This document shows, in pieces, positions 18,218 to 26,496 of a stretch of DNA of 64,000 nt. Source of the DNA: a virus. Location of the stretch: positions 123,680 to 187,679 of the IMG/VR virus record IMGVR_UViG_3300042869_000672. One strand, 5' to 3'. Each line of letters begins with the position of its first letter. The first letter of the stretch is position 1. The notes below the pieces were generated by a model. It ran no database searches. It was not told where the DNA came from and saw only the letters and a program-made list of their open reading frames with translations. Both the position numbers and the translations under genes were made by a program.

Positions 18218-19162
18218 ATGAATTTCAATGAATTGATGTCTAAAATGCGCGAGCTGGATGCTCCTGTCGCTCCATTGGGGGCGGTTGAGGCCTGTGGCGA
18301 TCCAATGGGCATGCCCCCGCCGAGTATTCCTAGCAAGCCCGATGAACCTCCCCCAAGCATGAGTTTGAACCTCAATGCACAGGGCATGGACAACATTGCT
18401 GAATTAATGAAGTTGATGACCAAAGTCAATCCAGACATGATCAATCAACCAGCACCAATGAGCATGCCTCCAATGAGTGCCGAACCAAGCATCATGAGTA
18501 TCAAGCCTCCAATGCCAGGCATTGGAGATCTAGGAAATCTAGATTCAGGACCATTAAAAATGTTGCCTGACCTAGACAAAGACGAACCACACAGTGAGCC
18601 TGATGCAGATAATAGAGGCGGTCCTAGTGACATGGATGCAGACAATATGCCTCCAATGGGTGACCTAGATCGTGACGATAAAGGCATTGACTCTATTCAA
18701 AAGTCTATGGGCGACCGAGACGGTGACGGCGATCATGACATGGATGATCATGACATGGAAAAAGACGGCAAAGAAGGCGACAAGAAAGACAAAGAAGAAG
18801 CATTCGGTAATGCACCGGAAGGCGCATCTGGACAAGAATATCATGGCATAGATGCTGCTATTCCAGACGGCGACGACTTGAACAAGCCAAAGAAAAGTTT
18901 TAGCGGTAAACCATATCGTGGCGACAATCCTATGGCTGCCGGCGCTTACGAAAGCAAAGAACAACTACGTGCCAGCATCAAGGAAGAATTACGTAGACGT
19001 TTATCAGAAGCAAAAAGTGAAAAGTTTGATCCACTAAAACATGTTAAGAATCCAACACAGGGTGAGAAGAATGCAGCACCCGATGTTAATCGTGAAAAAT
19101 ATGGCGATCGGGCAGCAATATTAAGATCCGCCGAAAAAGACGGTCGCTTAAAGACTACGTGA
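18218..19162 (+). CDS. Acidic Pro/Met/Asp-rich head-assembly-like protein
   Basis: 314 residues of low complexity: a Pro/Met-rich first half (repeated P-M-x-M-P-P), a strongly acidic Asp-rich centre (D-G-D-G-D-H-D-M-D-D-H-D-M), and a basic helical tail with R-A-S-I-K-E-E-L-R-R-R-L-S-E-A-K. It begins 1 nt after the preceding gene and ends before a terminator. Its composition is similar to scaffolding or prohead core proteins (T4 gp67/gp68/gp22 types), but no family is recognised. The N terminus M-N-F-N-E-L may be another targeting-type leader. Confidence 0.6.
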   Translation: MNFNELMSKMRELDAPVAPLGAVEACGDPMGMPPPSIPSKPDEPPPSMSLNLNAQGMDNIAELMKLMTKVNPDMINQPAPMSMPPMSAEPSIMSIKPPMPGIGDLGNLDSGPLKMLPDLDKDEPHSEPDADNRGGPSDMDADNMPPMGDLDRDDKGIDSIQKSMGDRDGDGDHDMDDHDMEKDGKEGDKKDKEEAFGNAPEGASGQEYHGIDAAIPDGDDLNKPKKSFSGKPYRGDNPMAAGAYESKEQLRASIKEELRRRLSEAKSEKFDPLKHVKNPTQGEKNAAPDVNREKYGDRAAILRSAEKDGRLKTT

Positions 19163-19176
19163 TACAAGTCAAATCC

Positions 19177-19204
19177 AAATAGGCTCTCCGGAGCCTATTT
19201 TTTT
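19177..19204 (+). terminator. Intrinsic terminator before terminase large subunit
   Basis: Ten-bp perfect stem AAATAGGCTC / GAGCCTATTT with a TCCG tetraloop, followed by further T residues. Confidence 0.92.
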
Positions 19205-19205
19205 C

Positions 19206-19213
19206 AGTAAATA
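19206..19213 (+). promoter_or_regulatory. Late promoter, 5 nt from ATG
   Basis: AGTAAATA immediately follows the terminator T-tract and ends 5 nt before the gp17 ATG; the spacer ACAGT is identical to that before gp13. Confidence 0.75.
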
Positions 19214-19218
19214 ACAGT

Positions 19219-20805
19219 ATGGCAAAATCACTAGACGGTAATTTAATTAAGAAAGCTCATGCACCTCAACGATATACTCTTGAGGAAGTCAAGCATCTTG
19301 AAGCATGTATGGATCCTGTCACTGGTCCGCTGTATTTTTGTAAAAACTTTTTAAAGATTCAGCACCCTGTACGTGGATCAATTCCGTTTGCACCTTACGA
19401 ATATCAAGAAAGACTAATAGATGCCTATCACAACAACAAACAGTGTATTGCCATGCTGCCACGACAGATGGGTAAGACCACCTGTGCCACAGGATACTTG
19501 TTATGGTACACAATGTTTGTGCCAGAAGCACAGGTTTTAATTGCTGCTCACAAATACGAAGGTGCGCAGGACATTATGAATCGTTATCGATTCGGTTACG
19601 AAAACCTGCCAGATTTTATTCGTGCAGGTGTGTATAGCTACAATAGAAACACCATTGAGTATGACAACGGAGCTCGTATACAGGCAGTGACAACTACAGA
19701 AAATACAGGTCGTGGTAAATCTCTTTCACTGATCTATTGCGATGAGTTTGCGTTTGTGCAGCCTCCAGAAAAAGCCAAAGAATTCTGGACTGCACTGTCA
19801 CCAACATTATCAACAGGCGGTAAATGTATTATTACATCAACACCAAACAGTGACGAAGATCAGTTTGCGTTAATTTGGACTGAGGCTAACAAGCGATTCG
19901 ATGAGCATGGGAATGAACAGCAATTAGGTATGAATGGATTCCACAGTTTCTTTGCACACTGGGCAGAACATCCAGATCGTGATGAGAAGTGGGCTCAGAC
20001 AGAACGTGCAAAGATTGGTGAAGAGCGTTTCCGTCGTGAATTTGATTGCGAATTCTTGATCTTTGACGAAACGCTAATCAATGCTGTGCGACTGGCAGAA
20101 ATGAAAGGTGTTGACCCTATCATGACCATGGGGCAAACACGTTTTTATAAAGACATTGACCCAAGAGCAACTTATCTAGTTTCCCTAGATCCTTCATTAG
20201 GCACTGGTGGGGACTATGGTGCCATACAGGTGTTTGAAATGCCCAGTATGGAACAGGTAGCAGAATGGCGACATAATCTAACTCCTATTCAAGCACAGGT
20301 TAAACACCTAAGAGAAATTTGCAAGTACATTCAAGACCGAGGACTAGAAAAGGGCGGTATTCCGCAACTTTATTACAGTGTTGAAAACAATACACTAGGC
20401 GAAGCTGCTCTTATTGTTATTAGTAATCTAGGAGAAGAAAACTTCCCAGGATTATTCCTTTCTGAGCCTATGCGTAAGGGTCATGTACGTAAATTTAGAA
20501 AAGGATTTAACACAACACACAAGACAAAAATCACTGCTTGTAGTCAGGTTAAACACATGTTAGAAACACAAAAAATGAAGATTTACTCTAAACCTCTAAT
20601 ATCTGAGCTTAAAACATTTGTGGCACACGGAGTGGGATTTGGCGCTAAAACAGGCGAACACGACGACCTAGTAAGTGCCATGCTGTTAATAATACGTATG
20701 GCTGGAGTATTATCAGATTGGGATCCCAAGATCTACGAAAAGATGACAGAAAAATTAAGCGAAGATCAAATGCCCATGCCGATATTTGTCTCTAGCGGTT
20801 TTTGA
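19219..20805 (+). CDS. 17: Large terminase subunit gp17
   Basis: 528 residues. The ATPase has a Walker A P-R-Q-M-G-K-T-T at 81-88 and a Walker B L-I-Y-C-D-E-F near 172-178. The RNase H-like nuclease has S-L-D-P-S-L-G-T-G-G-D near 322-332 and a late H-D-D-L-V-S-A. It translocates DNA into the prohead and cuts concatemers. T4 gp17 is 610 residues; the shorter length is normal for marine relatives. The start lacks a Shine-Dalgarno site and sits 5 nt after a late element. The 3' end carries the late promoter of the next gene. Confidence 0.96.
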   Translation: MAKSLDGNLIKKAHAPQRYTLEEVKHLEACMDPVTGPLYFCKNFLKIQHPVRGSIPFAPYEYQERLIDAYHNNKQCIAMLPRQMGKTTCATGYLLWYTMFVPEAQVLIAAHKYEGAQDIMNRYRFGYENLPDFIRAGVYSYNRNTIEYDNGARIQAVTTTENTGRGKSLSLIYCDEFAFVQPPEKAKEFWTALSPTLSTGGKCIITSTPNSDEDQFALIWTEANKRFDEHGNEQQLGMNGFHSFFAHWAEHPDRDEKWAQTERAKIGEERFRREFDCEFLIFDETLINAVRLAEMKGVDPIMTMGQTRFYKDIDPRATYLVSLDPSLGTGGDYGAIQVFEMPSMEQVAEWRHNLTPIQAQVKHLREICKYIQDRGLEKGGIPQLYYSVENNTLGEAALIVISNLGEENFPGLFLSEPMRKGHVRKFRKGFNTTHKTKITACSQVKHMLETQKMKIYSKPLISELKTFVAHGVGFGAKTGEHDDLVSAMLLIIRMAGVLSDWDPKIYEKMTEKLSEDQMPMPIFVSSGF

Positions 20806-20811
20806 TAAATA
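20804..20811 (+). promoter_or_regulatory. Late promoter, 5 nt from ATG
   Basis: GATAAATA overlaps the gp17 stop and ends 5 nt before the ATG at 20817. This favours 20817 over an in-frame TTG at 20802. Confidence 0.75.
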
Positions 20812-20816
20812 TAACT

Positions 20817-22784
20817 ATGGACGCAACAAACAATATAGCCACCGATTTATTCTATAAAATTAGAAGCCGCTTCAAAGGCCTAAAACTAGGCGATGGAACC
20901 GGTTCAATTACCATCAATCCCGAAGATGCCCGATTCTTTGACTTTGATTATATGGAAGGCGAAACTGCAATCGGGCATGTTAGTATTAGCCTAGCAGAAC
21001 AAAATTCATTAAAAGTATATTTCTCAACAGGAATTACAGAATCAATGGATGGCGGACAAAAAGATAATTGGTATGGATTTCTAAAAGAATTACGTACATT
21101 TGCAAAACGTAGACTAATGGCGTTCGATACTAGAGACATTGCCAAAGACAATCTAGATCAAAGAGATTATGAATTTCTAAGTCAGCACAATCAGCCTAAA
21201 GATCAAGCAAACACAGTAGTTAAACCTGTTGGAGAAAGCATTATGAGTGAAAGCGCACTATACGGATCAAAGACCGTTAGTTATCAAAAGTTAATGGACA
21301 CACGTCTTATCATCAAACACAATCAAGCAGTAATGGACGATGCAGCACCTGGTGCTAGAAGCCGTAACATTTCTGGACTGTTTGTTGAAAATCAAGACGG
21401 AGAACGTTTTAAATATCCATTTATTCATCTAGCAGGTGCCCGTGCAATGCAACGTCACGTGGCCAACGGTGGCGTGCCATATGACGACATTGGTAAAAGC
21501 ATTGTTAACATGAGTGAAGAAATTGCACAGCTAAAGAGTTTTGGCAATTATGTTGTGCGCAACGATCTAATGAATTCAGATACAAATAATGTTGTAGAAA
21601 GATCAGCAGAACAACTAAACAGATTGCGCGAGCAAATTAAAGCTATGAGCAAGCAAAGCCACTACGAACAATATCGTGAATCATTCCAGGCACAAACACA
21701 AGAAGAAGTTCCACAAGAATTTGTAGAAGAATTTACAGAAAAATTCACAGTTAGAAACTTCAAAGAAGATATTAAAAATGTGTTCCCGGTCTTGTATAGA
21801 CTGATGAAAGAAAGCGACATAGGCTATGACGACATAGTCGCAATGACAACCACAGAACAAGAAACCGTAGAGGATGTTGAGCTCGATGAACACAACGAGT
21901 TCGATCGCTTTGAATCTTGGGTTATGGGGTTAGGCGAAGACTCAGCTATTGCTAGTCAAGATCCACAAGAACAACAGACAGCAAAACAAGAATTACAAGA
22001 GTTGGTTAGTCAGGCATTCCCAACAGGCGTTGATGGTTCAAATGCTATCGAAAGTCTAAAAGGCATCATTGAAGATCCACAATTATTTAAAGCTATCAAA
22101 GAACAAGCACAACAAGATCCAGACTCTGATGTTCGTGGTATGGTAAAAGATTGGCTAGAATCTAATGCTCCAGAAGCAATTGAAGGGTTAGATTTTGGAG
22201 ACTTTGAGGAACAGCCTGCAATGGATGCTGAAGAACAACCACAAGAAGCCAGTGATGGTCCTAACAAAAGCGATGTACCTGCATATCTACGCAAACAAAA
22301 AGGTGGAGATGATTGGAAGGTCAGCACTAAAGACGTAGAAGATGAAAAAACTAAATCTCCAACAAGTTCAGCAGGCTTAGCACGTAGAAAACAAGAACTA
22401 GGAATGGGAGAAGCTGATAGCGAGCCTAGCAAAAAAGATGACGACAATTCTCCTCCTTGGGATACCGACGACGAAGAAAAGTCACAATTTAAAAAGCCCA
22501 ATAATCCAAATCGTACAGGCCAAGACAGTGCTAGAGCATTAGCACAACGAGGCATGCAGTCTAAAATGAATGTACAAGAGTTAGCAGAATTCATCAGTAG
22601 TTTTTATGATAGAAATTCAGGTACATTCCCTAAAGGTCCAGAAGGCGTTGTTATCATGGTAGGCAAAAAGTTTGGTGAACAGGCAGAAATGGTTGCTCGC
22701 AAAATGGTAGAAAGAATGGCTCCACAACAACAAGATCCACAAATTGCAGAATTAGCACGTATTAGAGAATTAGCAGGCTATTAA
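20817..22784 (+). CDS. Large acidic virion-type protein of unknown function
   Basis: 655 residues. The N-terminal 130 residues look like a compact domain (K-I-R-S-R-F-K-G-L, D-A-R-F-F-D-F-D-Y). The middle has S-A-L-Y-G-S-K-T-V-S-Y-Q-K-L and is helical. The second half is Gln/Glu-rich with acidic and Lys-rich low complexity (residues 480-590) and a final helical domain. No enzyme motif is visible. Its leaderless-type late promoter and its place after gp17 argue for a virion or head-assembly role. A terminator-like hairpin follows. Function is unassigned. Confidence 0.75.
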   Translation: MDATNNIATDLFYKIRSRFKGLKLGDGTGSITINPEDARFFDFDYMEGETAIGHVSISLAEQNSLKVYFSTGITESMDGGQKDNWYGFLKELRTFAKRRLMAFDTRDIAKDNLDQRDYEFLSQHNQPKDQANTVVKPVGESIMSESALYGSKTVSYQKLMDTRLIIKHNQAVMDDAAPGARSRNISGLFVENQDGERFKYPFIHLAGARAMQRHVANGGVPYDDIGKSIVNMSEEIAQLKSFGNYVVRNDLMNSDTNNVVERSAEQLNRLREQIKAMSKQSHYEQYRESFQAQTQEEVPQEFVEEFTEKFTVRNFKEDIKNVFPVLYRLMKESDIGYDDIVAMTTTEQETVEDVELDEHNEFDRFESWVMGLGEDSAIASQDPQEQQTAKQELQELVSQAFPTGVDGSNAIESLKGIIEDPQLFKAIKEQAQQDPDSDVRGMVKDWLESNAPEAIEGLDFGDFEEQPAMDAEEQPQEASDGPNKSDVPAYLRKQKGGDDWKVSTKDVEDEKTKSPTSSAGLARRKQELGMGEADSEPSKKDDDNSPPWDTDDEEKSQFKKPNNPNRTGQDSARALAQRGMQSKMNVQELAEFISSFYDRNSGTFPKGPEGVVIMVGKKFGEQAEMVARKMVERMAPQQQDPQIAELARIRELAGY

Positions 22785-22824
22785 GATTGTTCGTAGCAGT
22801 TAGAGTCTAGTTAACTCTATTAGA

Positions 22825-22850
22825 TTGGGCACTTAGGTGTCCTTTCTTTT
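22825..22850 (+). terminator. Probable terminator
   Basis: GGGCAC-TTAG-GTGTCC hairpin followed by TTTCTTTT. The remaining sequence to 22940 is an AT-rich leader holding two TTGTCAA copies and a weak GTAGG/CCTAC hairpin. Confidence 0.7.
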
Positions 22851-22940
22851 GGCGAAATCAGTTGTCAACGTAATTGTCAACTAAGGCGTTATATATATGT
22901 AGGGGTAGAAATTCCTACTTAACCAAAAGGAAACTTTAAA

Positions 22941-23159
22941 ATGAAATCAGCAATCGCAATCCTCGCTACCGTGTTCGCAGTATCAGCATTTGCACAAGCA
23001 CCTGCCAAGAAAGAAGAAGCCAAGCCAGCAGCACCGGCTGCAACAGCAAGTGCTCCAACACCAGCTAAGGCTGAAGTTAAGAAGGAAGAGAAAAAGCCTG
23101 CAAAAAGCGAACCTGCTAAGAAAGAGCCAGCTAAAGCAGACGCAAAAGCCGCTAAGTAA
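22941..23159 (+). CDS. Secreted Lys/Ala/Pro-rich peptide with Sec signal
   Basis: 72 residues. Residues 1-18 (M-K-S-A-I-A-I-L-A-T-V-F-A-V-S-A-F-A) are a textbook Sec signal peptide with an A-F-A cleavage site. The mature part consists almost only of Lys, Ala, Glu, Pro, Ser and Thr, like periplasmic spacer or acid-shock-type proteins of proteobacteria. AAAGGAAA precedes the ATG. Nothing like it is part of the T4 core, so acquisition from a bacterial host is likely. A well-formed frame with no start codon follows directly in another frame. Confidence 0.8.
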   Translation: MKSAIAILATVFAVSAFAQAPAKKEEAKPAAPAATASAPTPAKAEVKKEEKKPAKSEPAKKEPAKADAKAAK

Positions 23160-23334
23160 ACTTGACCTAGAAGATAGCGATCTCATTGTTGATGATGAGA
23201 TCACATTTGGTCGTAATCTAAAGGCTCGCAATTTTGGTCAGTTAGTAGAAGATGACTTATCAGACTATGTGAAGTTTAGATTATGGCTAGCTAGACAAAG
23301 AGCAATGGCAGCATATAGAGAAAAGTGGGCTTGA
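23158..23334 (+). CDS. 58-codon conserved-looking frame without start codon
   Basis: Immediately after the stop at 23157-23159, a different frame encodes an acidic then basic peptide (D-L-I-V-D-D-E-I-T-F-G-R-N-L, then V-K-F-R-L-W-L-A-R-Q-R-A-M-A-A-Y) ending in a terminator hairpin. Its composition looks like a real phage protein, but there is no ATG, GTG or TTG after 23158 until near the end. It may be joined to the upstream gene by a frameshift, use a rare start, or reflect a sequence error. Confidence 0.45.
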   Translation, partial: KLDLEDSDLIVDDEITFGRNLKARNFGQLVEDDLSDYVKFRLWLARQRAMAAYREKWA

Positions 23335-23350
23335 CCCACTTTTTTCTTTT
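23321..23350 (+). terminator. Intrinsic terminator upstream of gp32
   Basis: Stem AAAAGTGGG / CCCACTTTT around a 5-nt loop, continuing into TTTCTTTT. The stop codon of the preceding frame lies in the loop. Confidence 0.85.
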
Positions 23351-23383
23351 GGTAAAATAAATCAAAAAAATAGCAGATAATCA

Positions 23384-23412
23384 TTGACCTTGCTAAATAA
23401 AAAGCGCATAAT
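23384..23412 (+). promoter_or_regulatory. Sigma70 promoter with embedded late element for gp32
   Basis: TTGACC (23384-23389), 17-nt spacer, CATAAT (23407-23412). GCTAAATA (23392-23399) lies inside the spacer, so the gene may be read both early and late. An AAGGAGG site precedes the ATG. Confidence 0.75.
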
Positions 23413-23469
23413 AATACATGTGCATAAGGCATATAAACATTTTAGGCATAACACAAGGAGGCATTTAAA

Positions 23470-24453
23470 ATGGCATCACTCGCAGAAATCCGTGCTAAAC
23501 TTCAAGAAGCACAATCAAAGTCCACAGGACAATCCACAGGCGGTGGAGACAACGCAATTTACCCACATTGGAACATGCAAGAAGGCAAGGAAGCGGTCAT
23601 CCGTTTGCTACCCGATGGCAACTCTGCCAATACATTTTTCTGGGTAGAACGTGCAATGATCAAATTGCCGTTCGCAGGTATCAAAGGTGAAACAGATAGT
23701 CGTCCAGTTCAAGTGCAAGTTCCTTGCGTTGAAATGTACAACGATGGTACAGTTTGCCCAATCCTTTCAGAAGTGCGTGGTTGGTTCAAAGATAAATCAT
23801 TGGAAGAGATGGGTCGTAAGTATTGGAAAAAGCGTTCATACATTTTCCAAGGATTTGTGGTTGAAGATCCTATTAAGGAAGATAAGCAACCTGAGAATCC
23901 AATTCGTAGATTTATCATCGGTCCTCAAATCTATCAAATCATCCGTTCAGCATTGATGGATCCAGAGTTGGAAGAACTGCCAACTGACTACCTCAAGGGC
24001 GTAGACTTCCGTATTGCCAAGACATCTAAAGGTGGCTTTGCTGACTACTCTACATCAAAATGGAGCCGTCGTGAACGTTCTTTAACGGAAGTTGAAGCAG
24101 CAGCCATTGAAGCTCACGGCTTATTTAATTTAAGCGACTTCTTGCCCAAGAAGCCTACCGATGTTGAGCTCAAGGTCATGAAAGAAATGTTTGAAGCGTC
24201 GGTAGACGGTGAAGCATATGACATGGATCGTTGGGGTCAATACTTCAAGCCAGCAGGTATGGGACAGGCCACGGGCGATCCTAATAAAGCTGCCGCACCA
24301 CGTGCCGCAGTGACCGCTCCTGCAGCCGAAGACGCTCCTTTTGATGCTGATGAACCAGCTGTCAAAGCCAGTGCTCCGGCAGCTCAACCAGCTAGCGATG
24401 GTGCTAGTCGTGCGCAAGACATTCTTGCCATGATTCGCAATCGTCAGAAGTAA
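23470..24453 (+). CDS. 32: Single-stranded DNA-binding protein gp32
   Basis: 327 residues (T4 gp32 is 301). An N-terminal helical cooperativity region is followed by an OB-type core with A-V-I-R-L-L-P-D-G, W-x-E-R and Y-I-F-Q-G-F-V-V, and an Ala/Asp-rich flexible tail (residues 270-315) that would recruit replication partners. It coats ssDNA in replication, recombination and repair. The strong AAGGAGG ribosome-binding site and sigma70 promoter fit its usual high early expression. A hairpin at 24465 separates it from the uvsX operon. Confidence 0.93.
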   Translation: MASLAEIRAKLQEAQSKSTGQSTGGGDNAIYPHWNMQEGKEAVIRLLPDGNSANTFFWVERAMIKLPFAGIKGETDSRPVQVQVPCVEMYNDGTVCPILSEVRGWFKDKSLEEMGRKYWKKRSYIFQGFVVEDPIKEDKQPENPIRRFIIGPQIYQIIRSALMDPELEELPTDYLKGVDFRIAKTSKGGFADYSTSKWSRRERSLTEVEAAAIEAHGLFNLSDFLPKKPTDVELKVMKEMFEASVDGEAYDMDRWGQYFKPAGMGQATGDPNKAAAPRAAVTAPAAEDAPFDADEPAVKASAPAAQPASDGASRAQDILAMIRNRQK

Positions 24454-24464
24454 ATTGCTAGTCA

Positions 24465-24495
24465 AGAGTACGAGCGTGAGCTCGTACTCTCTTTC
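24465..24495 (+). terminator. Strong hairpin after gp32
   Basis: Eleven-bp perfect stem AGAGTACGAGC / GCTCGTACTCT with a GTGA tetraloop and a weak downstream T-run. Possible terminator or mRNA 3'-end stabiliser. Confidence 0.75.
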
Positions 24496-24512
24496 ATTTC
24501 AGGAGAATAATA

Positions 24513-24725
24513 ATGGCAAAAATATTAAAAGTAAATGAGAACTTTTCTCTAAGTTATAATAGTCGCGAAGATCAATCTGGCGACACTGTGGCGGATATTG
24601 ATATTAGATTCGATAATCCTAAGGATGATTCTGTTATAATTAAAAGACTAAACACTTGGCTACAAGCAATTGGTCGAGAAGACATTGTTGTAAGCCCAAA
24701 GAAATTACCAAAGGGTGAACTATAA
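24513..24725 (+). CDS. Small conserved protein upstream of uvsX
   Basis: 70 residues. An acidic, beta-rich first half (D-I-D-I-R-F-D-N-P-K-D-D) is followed by a helical part (I-K-R-L-N-T-W-L-Q-A-I). An AGGAG site precedes the ATG and the stop overlaps the uvsX start, so it is translated with uvsX and probably supports recombination or replication. The family is not recognised. Confidence 0.72.
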   Translation: MAKILKVNENFSLSYNSREDQSGDTVADIDIRFDNPKDDSVIIKRLNTWLQAIGREDIVVSPKKLPKGEL

Positions 24726-25804
24726 TGGCAAAAGCATTTGATATCAGTAAATTTAGAAAGTCAATTACCAAGTCTATCGACGGACTGAGTATTGGTTTTA
24801 ATGACCCAACTGACTGGGTTAGCACAAACAACTACGCATTAAACTATTTGATCAGCGGATATTTCGATCGTGGTATTCCGTTAGGTAAGGTAACAGTATT
24901 TGCTGGTGAATCTGGTGCAGGTAAGAGTTTTATCTGTTCAGGTAACCTAGTCAAGAATGCACAAGCACAGGGCATTTATCCTATCTTGATTGATACAGAA
25001 AATGCACTTGACGAAAAGTGGCTACACGCTCTCGGTGTTGACACAAGTCCAGATAAGTTGTTGAAACTTAATATGGCCATGATCGATGATGTGGCAAAGA
25101 CCATTACAGAATTTATTGCAGAATACAAAACAATGGATGAAGCAGATCGACCTAAGATATTGTTCATCATAGATTCATTGGGCATGTTGTTGACTCCTAC
25201 TGATGTTAATCAATTTCAAGCAGGTGATATGAAAGGTGACATGGGTCGCAAGCCTAAGGCGCTAACCGCACTTGTTCGTAACTGTGTCAATATGTTCGGT
25301 AGCTACAATATTGGCATGGTATGTACTAATCACACCTACGCCAGTCAAGACATGTTTGATCCAGATGACAAGATTTCGGGCGGTCAAGGTTTCATCTACG
25401 CCAGCTCTATCGTTGTTGCTATGCGTAAATTAAAATTAAAACTTGATGCAGATGGTAATAAGACTACAACTGTACAAGGTATTCGTGCAGCCTGTAAGAT
25501 TATGAAAACTCGTTATGCAAAACCGTTTGAAAGTGTACAGGTTGAGATTCCTTATGAAACAGGTATGAGTCCATATAGTGGATTGGTCGATCTGTTCGAA
25601 GCAAAAGGCATGCTCAAGAAAGAAGGAAACAGTCTTGTATACACTACCAAAGATGGTGAGATTATCAAGCAGTTCCGCAAGGCCTGGGAACGCAACGAGA
25701 AAGACGGACTAGACATTGCAATGGCTGACATTTCAAAACACGGTGAAATTTCCACTTCTGAGATAACTACTACAGTTGAATCAGACTTGGAGGTCACCGA
25801 ATGA
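24725..25804 (+). CDS. uvsX: UvsX RecA-like recombinase
   Basis: 359 residues (T4 UvsX is 391). Walker A G-E-S-G-A-G-K-S lies near residues 60-67, Walker B near I-L-F-I-I-D-S-L, and the C-terminal E-I-P-Y-E-T-G-M region is typical. It catalyses strand invasion in recombination-dependent replication, working with UvsY and gp32, all encoded within 3 kb. It overlaps the preceding gene by 1 nt and the following acidic gene by 4 nt. Confidence 0.95.
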   Translation: MAKAFDISKFRKSITKSIDGLSIGFNDPTDWVSTNNYALNYLISGYFDRGIPLGKVTVFAGESGAGKSFICSGNLVKNAQAQGIYPILIDTENALDEKWLHALGVDTSPDKLLKLNMAMIDDVAKTITEFIAEYKTMDEADRPKILFIIDSLGMLLTPTDVNQFQAGDMKGDMGRKPKALTALVRNCVNMFGSYNIGMVCTNHTYASQDMFDPDDKISGGQGFIYASSIVVAMRKLKLKLDADGNKTTTVQGIRAACKIMKTRYAKPFESVQVEIPYETGMSPYSGLVDLFEAKGMLKKEGNSLVYTTKDGEIIKQFRKAWERNEKDGLDIAMADISKHGEISTSEITTTVESDLEVTE

Positions 25805-26040
25805 AAGACGACTTGATTGCAGATATCTGGACATTGGTCATTGAGCATATTCCAGAAAAGCATAGAAAAGATCTAGCTGCCGATTTTGTTAACACACTAT
25901 TAGATTACGGTATTAAAGAATCAACACTTGAAAGCCTTCTTGGCGTCGATCCTTACCTAGACACTGCAATAGAATATTCAATCGACGGTGAAGAAATTGT
26001 AGACGAGGAAGAAGAATACTACGACGAAGACGAGGAATAA
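25801..26040 (+). CDS. Small protein with very acidic C terminus
   Basis: 79 residues. The helical N-terminal 55 residues are followed by a tail of almost only Asp, Glu and Tyr (from about residue 62). Its start overlaps the uvsX stop (ATGA) and its stop abuts the uvsY start. It is likely a partner of the recombination machinery; acidic tails often mimic DNA or contact ssDNA-binding proteins. Function is not established. Confidence 0.7.
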   Translation: MKDDLIADIWTLVIEHIPEKHRKDLAADFVNTLLDYGIKESTLESLLGVDPYLDTAIEYSIDGEEIVDEEEEYYDEDEE

Positions 26041-26496
26041 ATGAATTGGTATGACAGGGTTAGCAAAGATATAAGCAACATTCCCGATGCTGTGGCCTAT
26101 TATGAAGCTGAGTTAATCGAAGCAAAACAAGATGTCCGCATAGCGGGAAACATCGAGAAGGCAAGTTCGCAGATGCCCGGCATTGTGGAAGAACGCTTTA
26201 ATCAACTTCAAGAAATTGAAGGTATCCTTGAGTACTTAAACATTGAACTTCGTAGACTTCGCAGTCAACACTTTCGCAAATATCTCGAAAACTACCAACG
26301 TCAACTAAGCTCTAGAGACTGTGAAAAGTTTGTAGAAGGTGAAGCTGACGTGGTAGATTTTGAAAAAATTATCAACGATTTTGCCCTACTTAGAAACAAG
26401 TGGTTGGGCATTATTAAAGCACTCGATCAGAAACAATGGCATCTCAGCAACATTGTTAAATTACGAGTGTCGGGATTAGAAGACGCATCATTATGA
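26041..26496 (+). CDS. uvsY: UvsY recombination mediator
   Basis: 151 residues (T4 UvsY is 137), all-helical and highly charged. Its segments I-P-D-A-V-A-Y-Y-E-A-E-L, M-P-G-I-V-E-E-R-F-N-Q-L-Q-E-I-E and R-R-L-R-S-Q-H-F-R-K-Y fit UvsY of T4-like marine phages. UvsY loads UvsX on gp32-covered ssDNA. Its 4-nt overlap with the following epimerase marks the point where the carbohydrate block is joined to the recombination operon. Confidence 0.85.
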   Translation: MNWYDRVSKDISNIPDAVAYYEAELIEAKQDVRIAGNIEKASSQMPGIVEERFNQLQEIEGILEYLNIELRRLRSQHFRKYLENYQRQLSSRDCEKFVEGEADVVDFEKIINDFALLRNKWLGIIKALDQKQWHLSNIVKLRVSGLEDASL

